Assembly: GCA_019614645.1 (NCBI GenBank) | Contig: JABWDB010000001.1 | Span: forward strand, 23,243,501 to 23,307,500 | Length of the DNA stretch: 64,000 nt | Direction of reading: 5' to 3' | From: Stratiolaelaps scimitus | Taxonomy: Eukaryota; Arthropoda; Arachnida; Mesostigmata; Laelapidae | In this document: piece by piece, positions 50,112 to 62,798 of the stretch | How the letters are laid out: every line of letters begins with the position of its first letter | Numbering within the stretch: position 1 is the first letter of the stretch | Position numbers and translations under genes: made by a program | Notes under the pieces: model-generated | Databases searched by the model: none | Told to the model about the DNA's origin: nothing | Seen by the model: the letters and a program-made list of their open reading frames with translations, nothing else

Positions 50112-53100
50112 GGTCTGCATGAGCTCGACCTCTGTTTCTGCCTGTTACTGTCGGACGCTAGTCCTCTCCCATAGTCATCTAGCTAGGTAGCTAACGCACG
50201 CATCAAGTGAACGTGCTCGAGTATCTTATCGTATGCGTATGTTAGATTGCCTTGTGTTGTTGTATCCGACGGCCAAGCTTGCCGCCAGGCCGGCAACGAA
50301 CAGAGGTCGCGTCGTCAGAGAGATCGATCTATATAATGTTCTCGAGAGCGAGCGGGTTCACGAGCAAGGCAGGACCGTAGGGCAGTAGTGGCCACATCAG
50401 CAGCAGTAGAACACCTCGACCGTGTATAACCACCAGCGCCGTTGCCTCCATTCCTGGCAGCCCTTGCTACCAACGCAGGTTGCTTCTTACATCGTGATGA
50501 TGGTGGTGGCTGCTGCTACTGGTGCCACTGCTGCCAGCTCAGCTGTGGAGCTCAGCTCTCACTTCAGTTGCCTCAGCTGCATCCGGTGTTCGCGCACTCC
50601 CATCCATAATCAGACCCTCACCCACCGTCTCCCTATCCGGGGGACGTATATTATTATAACGTGCGACGTACTTCACCCTGTCCTGTTTCTGTTACTACGG
50701 CTACCGACGCCGCCACCACCGCCGCCACCGCCGCCGCTGTCTGCGTTATTGTTATTGTGCTACGTGCAGAGCGAGGAGTATGAATTAGCGGCAGCAAGAA
50801 TGCCTTATGTAAACGAAGTGGTCGGTCGAACACTGAATACTGAACGCCAGAGTACTGAATATGATACAAAGCGCACGTCGAAGATATAAAGATTCGACTC
50901 GACTCGGCATCTGTAGAGCTCCGCCCGCCTCTTTTCATTGCTACGAAGAGCAATTAGTACCTAAGAATCAGCATCGTGTAAATGCTAAGGCCATGAACTC
51001 AACTTGCGCCGCATCTCGTATAAAGTTCTGCTAAAATTCTGACGTATCGTTGAGTGCACAAAGCATTGGCAACGCATGGCTGATCACCACCTGATCATTA
51101 TTTAATAATCCATTAGTCTCACACTAGGTACGCTCGCAACGCCAACGCGTAGTTACCTCCGTAGCTCTGTATATCCCTATCTAGCGAGGGCGCTCTCAGT
51201 TCAAGGTCAACAGCGTAGGCAAGCTATCATATGGCAGAACAGCAGTTTTTTCTCGCAGGGCTAAACACCACAGGGCCCGCATGCCATATGGATCGCAATG
51301 TCCGGCTTCATGGCAGCCAGGCGAGCCTATGCGAACACCACTATTCGTGGAAAATTATAGCGAAATTCTATTATGCGCTGCTCGGCTCGACGCTACACCG
51401 GAAATTCCCTCGGGAAGTGAGCTCACCGAACGTATGACTTCGACCGTATGTGAACCCTAATTACACCAAGTTCGCCATCGGTTCGTTGATTTCTGCCAAG
51501 GCTGTACAGTCCATTCTCCGTGTGGGTGGCCTTCCTGCTGTGAACGGGCGAGATTTTACTCCACGAAGGACTTTATCACTCCAGTGGGCGGCCGGCCCTT
51601 TGTTACTCCGCGGTCTGTAAATGTGGCGTCTGGTGTTTTCAGTTCTCTTGGCTTGCGCATTTAGCCAGACTCGGTGTAAAACATTTAGATTAATATCATG
51701 TCCTCCACGTTGGCACCGCGCGCTGCCATTTGTAGCTAAATTTCACCCCGGATTGCTACCCGCTGATGTAATAGTGGAACTTAAGCCGAACACAGCACGG
51801 ACGGCTGAGTACTCGGCTGCGAAGCTGAACACCGCTGATTCAAGCTCCACAGCCTCCATATTCCCATCGAGCTCAGACCGATGGGATTATTGTGTGATGT
51901 TTAATAAAGGACTTTCTAGCTACGAAAAGAGAAGAACTCATTTTGTTGTATCGTATTTACGTGTGTATCCCTTTTCTTTCGGATAATGCAAGACTCTGTG
52001 CCATACACAGCCTAATCAACTTGTCGATAAAAGATTGCGCAATCAACAGGTGTCATATAATGTTGGTCACATGGTGTCCAACGTTGCTTCCGGAGGTGCG
52101 ACAGTGATACTGAGGCTATTTAGCACGGGCTATCGATACAGACCAGTATGCAAATGAGTACTATAAATAGGTCTTAACCACTGCGTACGTGCTGTGCTAT
52201 CGACTGACTTAGTCTAGTTAACAGCTCCGAAGAATACGATCACGGAATAGAGCTTGGAAAAACATCACGAAATATCGAGCACATGCCTTCTCCATTAGTA
52301 AACGCTAACTATTTATTACTCTGGGCTATTAGTGCAGATTAGATGTCTCCTAGTGACTATCCAAAAGTTAATGAATCCTAGAATGAAATAATTCGCGATT
52401 TCACAGCTTCCTCGCGGGTTTCATTTACAACGAAGTAATTGAAATTTGTTGATGACTTATTATATCCGGTTTCCTATCGATTGCGGCAATTAGTTTAATT
52501 GTCCGGGAGCAGTCTCTCGTCTTGCGATGGTTCGCATCGAAAGATTCGCATTCTACCTGAATCTCTCTCTCTCACTCACTCTCCCTCTCCGTGTTTCTCC
52601 ATTTGTGCAGCTGCTCGAGATGGCGTGGCAACTTTAGCAGCTGTAAACGACAGGGCGGCGCCTCAATGGCCGTCTCGGCTGGCGGTGAATTCGTGGGCCC
52701 CTTCGAATCTGTCCGACAGGACGACTACTCGACAGCGCGCTTGCCATTGTGCATGTTTTAAGAATCAACGACGATGGTTGTACTCGACGGAACGCAATTA
52801 ACGGCACCCCGCTTCCCTCGGCGGCGTACCTCGAGCCGGCCTGATTCGAGGGCATATATACCTCACAATGACGAGAAAATGTTCACATGGACGCCGCATA
52901 CTAAGCACATACTCGGTGCATTGCTGTTACAGGTACCCACGAGCCATGCGTGTGGGAAGCAGGAAATTATCATGAGTGGTCGACCTGTCTGAATGTCACT
53001 TATTAAACGAAACGCTAATTGATCGTATAATTTAGATCATTGTAGAATTTGCACTTTCACTGTACATTTCACTTATTATTATATATCATGAACCGCTACA

Positions 53101-53890
53101 GCATCGAACAGCCATATATTATTATGGACCAAAATTATAATAGATTGCTCAACGAGTCCGTCTAGTTGAAGTGTCTACGGGGCTCTTCATGTGTGATGAA
53201 TGTGTTCATGTATGAAGGGATAAAATGGGACATACTCGATCTCCAGATAATCAATGTGTACGTTGAATCATATATTATACATTAAGTCTGCTATACAAAG
53301 AATGCAAGGGCGTCGAAAACGAATGAAAGTTCGACTCTCGTAGTGTTCAGCATTAGTAGGACGCGTGATATTCCACGAGATTCGTCTTGGGGCAAGTCCG
53401 GCTTGTGTCAGTAACAAATGGCCATGGAAACCGCTTGCGAAACCCGTTTTCTGTAGTTTACACCCAGACAGTAACATCCAGAGTCATGAATATCCAATTT
53501 TACACCCTCTATCTGCGCACTTTCATTTCTTTGTGCCTCTTTACGCAATGAGTTCGGAGGTCGACTCTATCGAAGGGTTTTGCATTTAGCAATATCGTAC
53601 GTCTGTGAGTTCGCATGCAAACGCAGACGACGCCCGATCACATTTTCAAACCTATCGTATGCATAGCATTATACAGTCGATGAAAATATACCCATACGCT
53701 TTAGGAAGTAGCTCGGTCGTCCAGAGAAACCAGTGTTACCGTTTGGATCGAAGCCCCCGCTCGCTTAAAGTCAATTCCGTTTGAGAAGACGAAGTCGCAT
53801 GGATTTGTCGATTATCCTGTCATTGACACAACCCGCACACGAGCATGTTGTACTAAAACTATTGTACTATTATTCTCGCGAGAACTTAAT
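50110..53890. other. no gene recognised
   Basis: 50400-50900 is GC-rich with CCN/CTG triplets and a CCG/CCA-rich run at about 50707-50738. A 155-codon frame there reads as low complexity. At 51621-51986 a plus-strand ATG frame begins with a hydrophobic stretch resembling a signal peptide but matches no family. An AATAAA string follows at about 51903. 52960-53890 is AT-rich. Confidence 0.4.
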
Positions 53891-53939
53891 CATTATAAAA
53901 CTGCAGTTCGGTCAATAAACGTCACTGAATGAATGAATA
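53891..53939 (+). mobile_element. retroelement 3' end, copy C
   Basis: On the plus strand: CATTATAAAACTGCAGTTC, a few bases, AATAAACG, then a tetranucleotide tail of TGAA units (53926-53939). It aligns with copies A and B over the core and the polyadenylation-type signal. The tail differs from both, which is expected if the tail is made by slippage during target-primed reverse transcription. The 5' limit is not defined. Confidence 0.6.
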
Positions 53940-56551
53940 CTATTATAGTAATCTGCCTCCAATACATCGGCGCCCGAAGGCCGGCACATATACCTATTAT
54001 TAGGCGAGGTTTAATTTGCACTTACGATAGAAAATGATTCGTGGATTGTCACTTTTACAGTGTGGGATGCAGCGGCAATTCGAAGCCCGTTCCCAGCTAG
54101 TTCATGGATCAACGGAAGTAAAAATGCAACGAATTGTCTGCGACCATCTACCTAGCTATTATATATATACATTCCTGACACACTTTCGTTGTTATATTAT
54201 ATTGCGTTGTACATGATATAAGCAGAATCCTCTTGTCTAACCTACTTCATGCCCTATTCCCGAGCGTGCGATGGGTGGAACCCGCATAGACACACAAACG
54301 CGCACAAAAATCATAAATACCGAACGGTACCGCCTCCGTCGCGAGCAACAACACACTGATGATATGGCCTTTCCTCTATCGTAGGGAAGGACACGCGTCA
54401 CATCTTCGTCAAGATGTGGCACTTTGACCACCTCAAGGTACACTGACACTTCCAAGTATTGTACACCACATACATATACACAGACACCCCCACCTACACA
54501 CCTATCAAGATAGTACGGTACAGTCCATGATAGAGTCTGGTCTTCGCCTTGTCCGCTATGAGTGAACAGGGCAGAGACGGCAAGGGCGTTCGAGCGCGGC
54601 CTGCGACTCACATAGAGGTCACATGGCCGGCAGTTCCCGTTGCCGCCGCCACCGTCGCGCTGCTGCTATGGCATCAGGGGAGGTGTGACTTCGCCAGCGT
54701 TAAGGGAGAGTGGGATGAGACAGCCGCTTGAACATAGTAGCCTGCATCATTCGCTCGGCCTCTTCCTCTCGTTCTGATCCGTCTTCTCGCTTCGTACACT
54801 TCTCTCTCGGTAGAGTGTCTTTCGCGCGATGCCTATATCTATCTATCTCTCTTTCTCTCTCCCTGTTTCGCGGCTGTGTGCGCGACTGTTCATTGTTGTT
54901 ATCTCGAGTGGGGAGACAAATGAAGTCGCCGGCCCGAGAGTTCGCTACCATTCCACCAGTATGTATGTGTTAGTGTGTCTGTGGGTGGGTGCATCGCCTC
55001 GAAACGCGAAGAGGCTGCTCTCACGACGCTGTTCACTGCTCATCGCCCCCCTGGCAGGATGCCACTGGCTGGCGCTTTCTCTCTGTCATCCTCCATCGTC
55101 GTGTATGTGACCGTCTGGCGTCGCCATGCCACAGGGTTGGCTGCAGACCGACCATCCGCAGCAGCTTCTCTGATAAGAGCCACAGCCTCCATCGCTCGGC
55201 CGCGAAAGGCAAGCCATGCTCAGTACGAGGCGCCACCACTAGTTCCAAAGCCTCTACCACTACCACCTCAATTCCTGTCGACCCTGTCCCCTTTTTTCGG
55301 AGCCCCCTCTTACTGAGTCACAGACAGCGAGGTACAACTACGCATACTGCTGGCTATACTTACTAGCTGTGGCCGCAATGCTCCTCCTGTCATGGCTCGA
55401 GAGCTCGTCTGCAGGCCGCCTAAGCCAGCCTACACTACTATTCGTTACGAGTGAAGATGGCGGGCTCGCTATATTATGATAGTATACGCGCCAGTCACCT
55501 CTCACTCTTGAAACACGCCACTACGAGCGAGAACGCGATACAGATCGAGGGACAAACATCGACGAACAGGAACGAGAAGACGGAGAGGCCAGAGCGAACA
55601 TAGCGGAACGTTGGTAAGCGAGTTCGGGGCGGTACGTTCTTCAACGCCTAACACTCTAAGAAGCAGAAGGAAGCTTTGCGCTTATTCCTTATCCTCACCT
55701 CCTTTGGTCCGTTTCCTCTTGCCAAAGGCATACCGTCCTGCATGCGACCTTAGCGCGTTCCATTTCGCTTGTGTGCTTGCGCCGTATAGCGTCCTGTCCT
55801 ATCCGTTCGCTAAAGAGAGGAGGGATCACCCATCAGATAGAGATTCAGAGATCCCTGTAGATTTCCTACGACCCCTTATTCCCTATGTTCTTCCTAAATC
55901 TGCCCCGAGAACCAAGGGCCAGCTCTCACACGCGTACATGTGGGCACACAACCAGTGAGATTACCACTCATTTTGTTGCAGCGGCAGGAGCAGCCCATTA
56001 CTGTTGTTGGCAGCCATCGCAGCTCGTCTGCAACACGGTTGGCCGTGTACGGTTGGATCCGGCTGACTCGTTGGTTCGACGCCACTGGGGCTTGCCAGCT
56101 TAGGCCATCAACTAACAACCCGCTTCGTTACCCAATCCGAAAATGTTGTATTGTCGTGCCCGTTTGGCTTGAGCCTCGGTCCACCTATCCAAGACATACA
56201 CCATAACCACTGCCACCACAACGGCTACAAACAGCCAGTCATTCAAACGGCCTCTGTGGCACTGCTCCTATTTTTTAAGTAGGGAATAAAAATTATGATA
56301 ACGACACACGTTAGGGCAGAGGGTATTTTCGATGCGATGTGGATTCGCAAACCCCACTAAATAGCTGGTGCATTCCTACACTCCAGTTTCGGGTGGAGGG
56401 CCCGAAAGTTCGGAACTGCGTTTGGCACTGCTTTAACACCAGTGGAGCGGGAGTTGCTTGTTACTCCTTTCCTTGTACCTACTCTGCCCGATCTGCTTAC
56501 GCCGCGTAAGATGTAACGACATAATCAGGCGAGGTATTAGCACTGTCGGTT
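53940..56551. other. AT-rich then GC-rich, no gene recognised
   Basis: 53940-54240 is AT-rich. 54240-56550 has overlapping open frames of 60-125 codons on both strands, with no domain evident. Confidence 0.4.
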
Positions 56552-57422
56552 TTCTCACGATGAGGGACCCCCTGGTTCCGCCTGGCCACCCCTCTCTATG
56601 TTCGTTCCTAACAACCCGGCGTGGTCCTTCAACGCCGTGACATACACCATGTCTCCGCTAAACCCTATAGGTTGCCTTTCCTGATATGGCACCCGCATTT
56701 CCCGTAGTGCCTCACAGAGCAAAACTGTGTGTTCAAGATCACCCGACAACCCCGAATCGCACGATATGCAGATGTTCACATCGACTTCCCCGTTCGTCGC
56801 AAGGTAGGTCAGTTTCCCGAAGTGGCAATCGTACCACTGAGGTGACCTGGTATCAACTGCTTGGTCCCGCGCGCCTTGACCACCTACGCAGGCACCTGCG
56901 TGGCCCACTCTTCTCTCCATGCATCGATAGTGGGTCGCCGAGCCCTAGTTGGGTCCAGTTCGCTAGAGCTCCTCTCCCCGACTAGAAGATCCCATGGGGG
57001 TATTTTGGCTAGTACTAAGAGCACTTCAGTTGACACCGCCTGATAAGCGCGGCTTACCCTGATTGCCGTAGTTCGCTGGACCTTTCTTAGCTTCTTTCTG
57101 TTCCTGGACCGTAGCAGTGCCATGTGAGCCAAACGGAGGCACCGCTTCGCGAGTCCTGCTGGGGGCTGTTGCGGTGGAGGGAGGGGGTCGAAAAATCAAG
57201 GAAAACCTCGGGAAACGGCTCCTTCACTCCGAAAATCGCAAAAACCGAGAAACGATGCGTTTGACTCCTAGCGTCTCCTTTGCTCTCGTGTACCTTCTAA
57301 AGCCACCCGCCCGGCTTCGAAGTTTCCCGCGCCAGTGGCCCCTTTTCGAAGTTGCGCCTAGTTCCCCACGTGTACCGAGCGACTACACGGGTGGTTTCGG
57401 AATCATTCGATGGGGGCTCACC

Positions 57423-57490
57423 AGGGGTTAACCTTGGACGTTAAATGTTGGCTATGGATCAGCCCGGAAAATATATTTATTAGGGGTTAA
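57423..57490. repeat. 9-bp target-site duplication of the truncated SINE
   Basis: AGGGGTTAA occurs at 57423-57431 and 57482-57490, immediately flanking the 50-base insert. It closely resembles the duplication around the full SINE (AGGGTTTAC). Confidence 0.75.
57432..57481 (+). mobile_element. 5'-truncated SINE insertion inside the retrotransposon
   Basis: A 50-base insert that begins CCTTGGAC, continues GTTAAATGTTGGCTATGG and ends in an A/T-rich tail. The first 27 bases match the 3' part of the SINE at 33286-33460 with two differences. Perfect 9-base direct repeats flank it. It interrupts the endonuclease-side reading frame of the host retrotransposon. The flanking frame reads through again if the insert and one repeat are ignored, so it arrived after that copy was already in place. 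Confidence 0.75.
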
Positions 57491-57980
57491 TCCGAGTTTT
57501 CGACGCAAGGGCCTCCAGGGAGGTGCCACTGTTGACTCATTCAACGCGACCGGGGTCCTCCGGCGTCGGTTGGTACTCTCGAAGTCCAGTTCGCCATGGG
57601 GGTCGTATGGGTTACCTATGGCGTAACCGCAGTGTTCGAATTGATTGGCGTCAATCTTCAGGTCCGGATTTCTCCGGGGTTTCACCTTCGGCCTTCACAC
57701 TAGGCACCTCAAAACGTTCACTGTGTCGCCGGTCGTCCCGTTCGTACGCTCCAGGCCACTACGGCTTGCACAAAACAGAGCTTGATGGCTACTTGTCCGG
57801 AACTCGCCAGAACATCTACTGTCTGTCCAGCTGTCAGGGCACTACTGCTGGTAGAACATCTGAGCACCAGCACTAAAATGATGTTGAATATTATCATTCC
57901 TGTATGACGAACGAATGCTAGCTGCTCTGCTGGACTTCCGTGACGAGGCCATTGCACCGACTGCCAAGTAGGATGCAGTC

Positions 57981-57998
57981 GTGTGTGTGTGTGTGTGT
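57981..57998. repeat. (GT)9 microsatellite
   Basis: Eighteen bases of pure GT. Confidence 0.9.
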
Positions 57999-60900
57999 AT
58001 GCGGGAATAATAGCGGCTGGCAGATCGCGATGCTCAGCACTGGTTATGCCAAAGAACGAATTTTAATTACAAACGCGAACTGGGGGGTATGGAGGGTGAT
58101 ATCCCTCAGCCGAGCTTGAATTTGATGCTGGCGGAGGAAGGGCTTTGGATGATAGAATAGAATAGCGCGAACACGCATACACAAGCACCAGCTCATACGA
58201 GCGCGCGCTCGCCTTCACCGAATACCATTCACGAAGAACTCCCCACTCACTCACAAATCCTCATCACAAAGGCCCCGCGCACCACCGCGGGCCGTCTCGC
58301 CCGCTCGCACCCTACCTCGGTGCCGAAACAGCTGGAATTACGATGGGGTAGTTGAACGCTGCATGGATCGCGCATGTGTCATCAAACGTGTAGAGTGGAG
58401 CTCTGAGGCGGGTAACGAGGAACAGAACGGAGCGGAATGGTTATCAGTGCGAGCAAGCCACGCGAGAATGGGGGATGCGTATGCCAAGGATGAGCGTGAC
58501 AATCTCTAAACAGGGTGATTATGTGACTTGGCTCGAAGCTTCACTACAGGCGAGCAGACAACTACTACTGCTGTGTCATCTTGTTGTCGGCCCGAGCCAG
58601 CGGTGTCAGCGTCATGTGGCCGTGCTCGCCGTTACAGGCCTCAGTGGGATGTAATGTCATGGGATAGGGTGGGGTGGAGTAAGACAGCCGGCTATGGAGA
58701 AAGTGGAGCCAACGGCTGCTCTTCGGACTGCTGATGATGGCGCTGCTCGACACATGTCCCGTTGTTGTTGCTCTCTAGTTGCGTGGCAGGCAGCGTGGTA
58801 GCTTGCTTGCCCCATCATTGATTGTGTAGCTTTCCCGAGCTAAGCACGCCCTGGACGTGTGCAGACAGTTGTGGTAACGAAGGCCACCACCTGGCCTGTT
58901 TGGCTTGCCACGAAAGGCGATGTAGAGTGTTGTGCTTAGAGAAATGGCCGCCGCTGAGCTGCAGCAACGGGGTGAGCTGGGCACTTGCACTGGTGTGGCC
59001 CGCATGACCCGAGACCACCGAGGAAAGAAATCGGCAGTCGGTGGGACGCGGCGTGAGCTTTATAGAAGCAGCAAGCGACGGATATGCTATTTATTGTATT
59101 GTAACAGCTAGGCACGTAACAACCCGACCTATGGTTGGGCACTGCTTCTACCTATGGGCCAATGACGACGATGTCTTTAGCAACAATACAAGGGCACAGA
59201 GGGCATACACGCACAATATCCGTCTGACCGACCGGCCGACGTCATCGACCTCGCCGTGACAGTTGTGGTTTCGTATAGGCGGACACATGTATTATTTAAA
59301 CATTTTGTTCACTGGCTAAGAGACCGAGTCACAACGGGCCGAGTTGTACAGTACAGAAGGCAACAATTGCTGCCTCTGCTGTTCTAGCGACTGCTACTGC
59401 TGATGCTATGTCATAAATATGCTATGGCAAGCCTCGGTACATCATAAGAGTAATGATATCGAGAAATAACTATTCACTATGACGGGAGTTGTCGTCAAAG
59501 CGAATTGATAAATCAAGTAGAGGTTTTTCCTGCAGGTGATCCAAAGGGACAGTTCTCTGGCGTCGGACAAGTGTTTACTAACTCTGGGGGCTGAGACGCT
59601 GTGTGTGCTACATATAATAATATGTTAGGGCCATCAACTTCCTTACAGGCATCGTTACCCTGCGAGGGGATCCAAGGAAAATACCCGCAGAATTTTCTCA
59701 GGGGCGAAGGGTTGGAGGCCAACCGCAAACCACCATCATCACACTAAATAGATAGATCCGGTACCACGAAATGTTCGTCTCGTCTGGTACACACCACACT
59801 CAACGGAGCCGACCAACACTGGGGCTAGCAACTCTAAGATGGTGACGTTGGACCTACGTAGTTTAATTTCGTACTAATCGTTAATCGCTTTTAAATATAT
59901 ATATATATATACATATATACCTACATTTAGCAAAAACAAGTGCACTGCCGACTATGGTCAACAATATTCGCATTACGCCCCAGACTCTCAATGCTACAGT
60001 ACGACACTGCGAATGGCGGACCCTAACGCGTAGCCAACCTACCGCAACGCAGAAAGACAGACAAGCAGTAAGCGTAGAGTAAGTACATGTATAGTGTCTG
60101 TATGGCTGCTGCGCAACATTACGTCGCGTTTCTAAAGTTATCTCACAGTGATCAAGATTTTCGCGTCCGAAATCGTACTGAGACGATACAAAAGCATTGC
60201 GTTATGAACCCAGGCTACGAGACACGAAACGAAATGAGCCGGGAGCATGGAGGCAGAGTGCAGGGGTGCGGAGGGATTGATGGACGAACGAACGGACGGA
60301 CGGGCGGGCCGACGAACGGACGTGAGCTACAATGGGTGGAGAGTCGCCGTGCCACCGTTACCGCCGCCGCCGCCGCCGCCGCTGAGGCACATCCATGGCG
60401 AGTTATTCTGGGCGTCCGTCAAGAGAGAGAACGCATTGTGAAGAGAGCTTGCTGACGAGGCTTGCGTGTATGAACGCCTTACGAGGAAGGAAGGCTCAAC
60501 GAGCAAGGCGAGCCCCGCGGTACCCCTCAAGGGCTGGCCCTGCTCAGACTCCCTCGTTCCTACAATGAGCTGCTATGTTTTCGCAGAAAGCGGCAACGCC
60601 GATGTCGCCGCCGCCGCCGCCGTCTAGCTACTTCTCTCTGGGGCAAGGCAAAGTTGGATGGGGCGAAATGGGGAAAAAGGGGAGTGCCCATGGTATATAT
60701 CATATCTTCCCTTCCTTGATGGGCAGGCAGTGTCCAACGTCAAGGAGCGTTGCAATCGCTAGGAGGCGTCCCGCTCCGCTTGCGATTTCGCGAGAGTCTC
60801 TTCCGTCCCGGGACCGTAGGGAGCTGCGCGCCAGGTCAGGCCGACGTTCACTCGTTGGTCGGTCGGCGGCCTTTCCGCCACAGTAGCAGGCGGTTGAGCC

Positions 60901-62732
60901 GGTCGGACCGGTGCGAGCTGCGCTGGCCGTATGATCTTCCAAGAAACACGGAGGAGTCGCAATACGTGCGTGCCGTACGCTGCCGCCTGCTGGCAGGGTA
61001 AAGGGTGATCCCTTGTGCAAATACTCTCGGGTATGAGTCGTAGCTAGCAGCTACCCTGCCGGCTTCCTCCCATATATCCATCCTTCTCCCATGTAATATA
61101 TATATGTGCGCATTTGGGTAAGCGCGTGTATGAGGTATATGTGTGCCAGTTGGTATGGAGCGAAGAGGCCACTGCGTGACGCTGTTTGGCCGGAGCATTG
61201 TATCTCTCTCTCGCAACGCGAAACAGCGCAAGAGGCGTCTTCGTCGACGAACCGTATTTCATCCGAACGAAAACGTATGCATGATCCCTTGCTAGCCAGC
61301 CTAGCTAGCCTGCCGGTACTGGAGATATTGCATGCATTGTAGTCGTAGTAGGAGTAGTTGTATTAGGAGTAGTTGTAGTGGTAGTCGCATCAGACGCAGT
61401 GGGAGCAGCACTGGGTGAGTTCGTGTTCGTATGCGACCCACACTTCATTCTTCCTTCACTGCACTTCGTCGGTTTCAAAGGCCAGCGCTTTCTCTGCTTT
61501 GCTCTTAGCTTTCCGGCGGCAGTCGCAGACAAGTGCAGCCAGCAAAGTTGGACTAGAGCCGACTAGGCCGTATTCCTATCTCCTTTCCTATCTCCTTTCG
61601 TAGCCTCTGGGAAGAAACTTAGTGCCGTACAGTCTGGGTACATGCCACCGCCAGAGGGGCCCGGCGACACTCTTTTTCGCGTTCGTCCAGTTTGCCCTCT
61701 TTGTTCACTCTCACCTTCTCTGTCGCTCTGTAACAAAGGAAGTGCCCCGGGAACTGAGCTGGGTTATGCTCTTCAGGCAGCGGGGGCAGCGACGCTCCAC
61801 AGTCACACATACTGAGAACGGCAGCGGCGGACAAATTGTCTTTTACAAGTATTAGGTATACTGCTGCTGCTTCTACGAGTCCCGCTATTACTATCGATAA
61901 GCCAGCCACAGGGTTAGGTCGGTTACATATAAAAACGCTACAGCGGTCACTAGCGAGTGGCGGCAGGTTTCAGTGAAAGAAGGAGAATTCGTGGCCATCC
62001 TACCCCCCCCCCCCGCCCCCCGCGCGCCTAAGTGTGGCTTCGGGACGGTCGCGAGGCGGGGGTTTCCAGACTATAAATTCTATGGCTGGCCGGTCTATGC
62101 TGGTGCCAGCTAGGGGACGACAAGGGAAGACTCTCTTCATAAAAGCGGTCGCCTGCTAGTGCTGGCGGCGGCGCCGCCGCCACGGCAGCTTATCGAAACC
62201 TCGTATATATCTAATAAGCCTCGTTCGTTCGTCGTCCCGAAGAAGGAAACAAGCTAACGGAACACGACCTCCTGGAAAAAGGCCAGCCACAGTCCTGTCG
62301 ACACCCGCCACCAGCGACGCGGCCGCCCTGTATGAGCGTATTTGCTTCACACGGCCTGCTTACACTGTAGCCAACCGTTAGCCTGTCCAGCCAACCAATG
62401 AACCAAGCAAGCACTCAGCATAAAGGTAAATGACAGGATAGAGAATGACTGGTAAGAACTGCGACGAGTGGCCACTGAGAGGGGTAGAGCGAGAGTATAC
62501 GAGGCGAGATTTGCCACGCCAATCGAATGAAACTAGGTGGGCGGCAATCTACCCCTGGCGGCTGAGGTGGGTGGCGTGTTGTTCTTTTATGGCCTTGCGG
62601 TTTACTAAGCAGTACGACACACCGACTCCGCATGGCGTTGCGGGAGCCTGTGGTTAGATCGCCATACAACAACCAATCGCGGTGCAGCCCCTCTCGGCAG
62701 GAACTACGAGCGGAGTTATGCGTCTGTGTCTT

Positions 62733-62738
<6 letters not shown>
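57999..62738. other. no gene recognised
   Basis: 58000-59260 is balanced. 59260-60080 is AT-rich with a (TA)n run at about 59894-59910. 60080-62700 is GC-rich with (CCG)n runs at 60361-60379 and 60607-60622, a GTA/GTT-rich triplet tract at about 61338-61390, a duplicated TCCTATCTCCTTT word at about 61573-61598, and a C-run (62003-62014). A TATAAAAA string at 61928 has no initiator at the usual distance. Confidence 0.4.
62003..62021. repeat. poly-C tract
   Basis: Twelve C, one G, then six C. Confidence 0.85.

Positions 62739-62795
<57 letters not shown>
62739..62795. repeat. (AT)n microsatellite
   Basis: A 57-base uninterrupted AT run, the longest AT repeat in the window. Self-complementary, so it may extrude as a cruciform. 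Confidence 0.95.

Positions 62796-62798
<3 letters not shown>

Larger units (their letters stand above)
56552..57891 (-). mobile_element. decayed R1/I-type non-LTR retrotransposon (ORF2 remnant)
   Basis: Read on the minus strand. The start of an endonuclease-like region is seen near 57803-57770 (VAIKLCFVQA, like the usual VQEP motif). A second piece follows at about 57656-57500 (IDAN, GNPYDPHGEL, LNESTVAPPW, like the DxN, DPRGE and NEP...PTF landmarks). After a gap comes the RT C-terminal segment, 57132-56884, with LRKVQR, AYQAVSTE and LLVGER. A shifted frame, 56920-56555, carries a CCHC knuckle (CISC, then EHTVLLC; C-x2-C-x9-H-x4-C) at about 56770-56715 and the C-terminus to a TGA. Most of the RT core and part of the endonuclease are missing, and there are at least two frame changes and in-frame stops. 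It is a dead copy carrying the insertion at 57432-57481. The clade assignment (R1, I or a relative) is inference. Confidence 0.7.

Noticed and set aside
51621..51986. ATG frame with a signal-peptide-like start
   Set aside because: The hydrophobic start is followed by unremarkable sequence with no known domain, and the length fits chance.
55850..55870. CCCTGTAGAT word similar to the start of miR-10
   Set aside because: Only 10 bases match, the rest differs, and there is no opposing arm to form a precursor.
61928..61975. TATAAAAA followed by TCAGTG as a core promoter
   Set aside because: The TATA-to-initiator spacing is about 44 bases instead of about 30, and no supported gene lies downstream.
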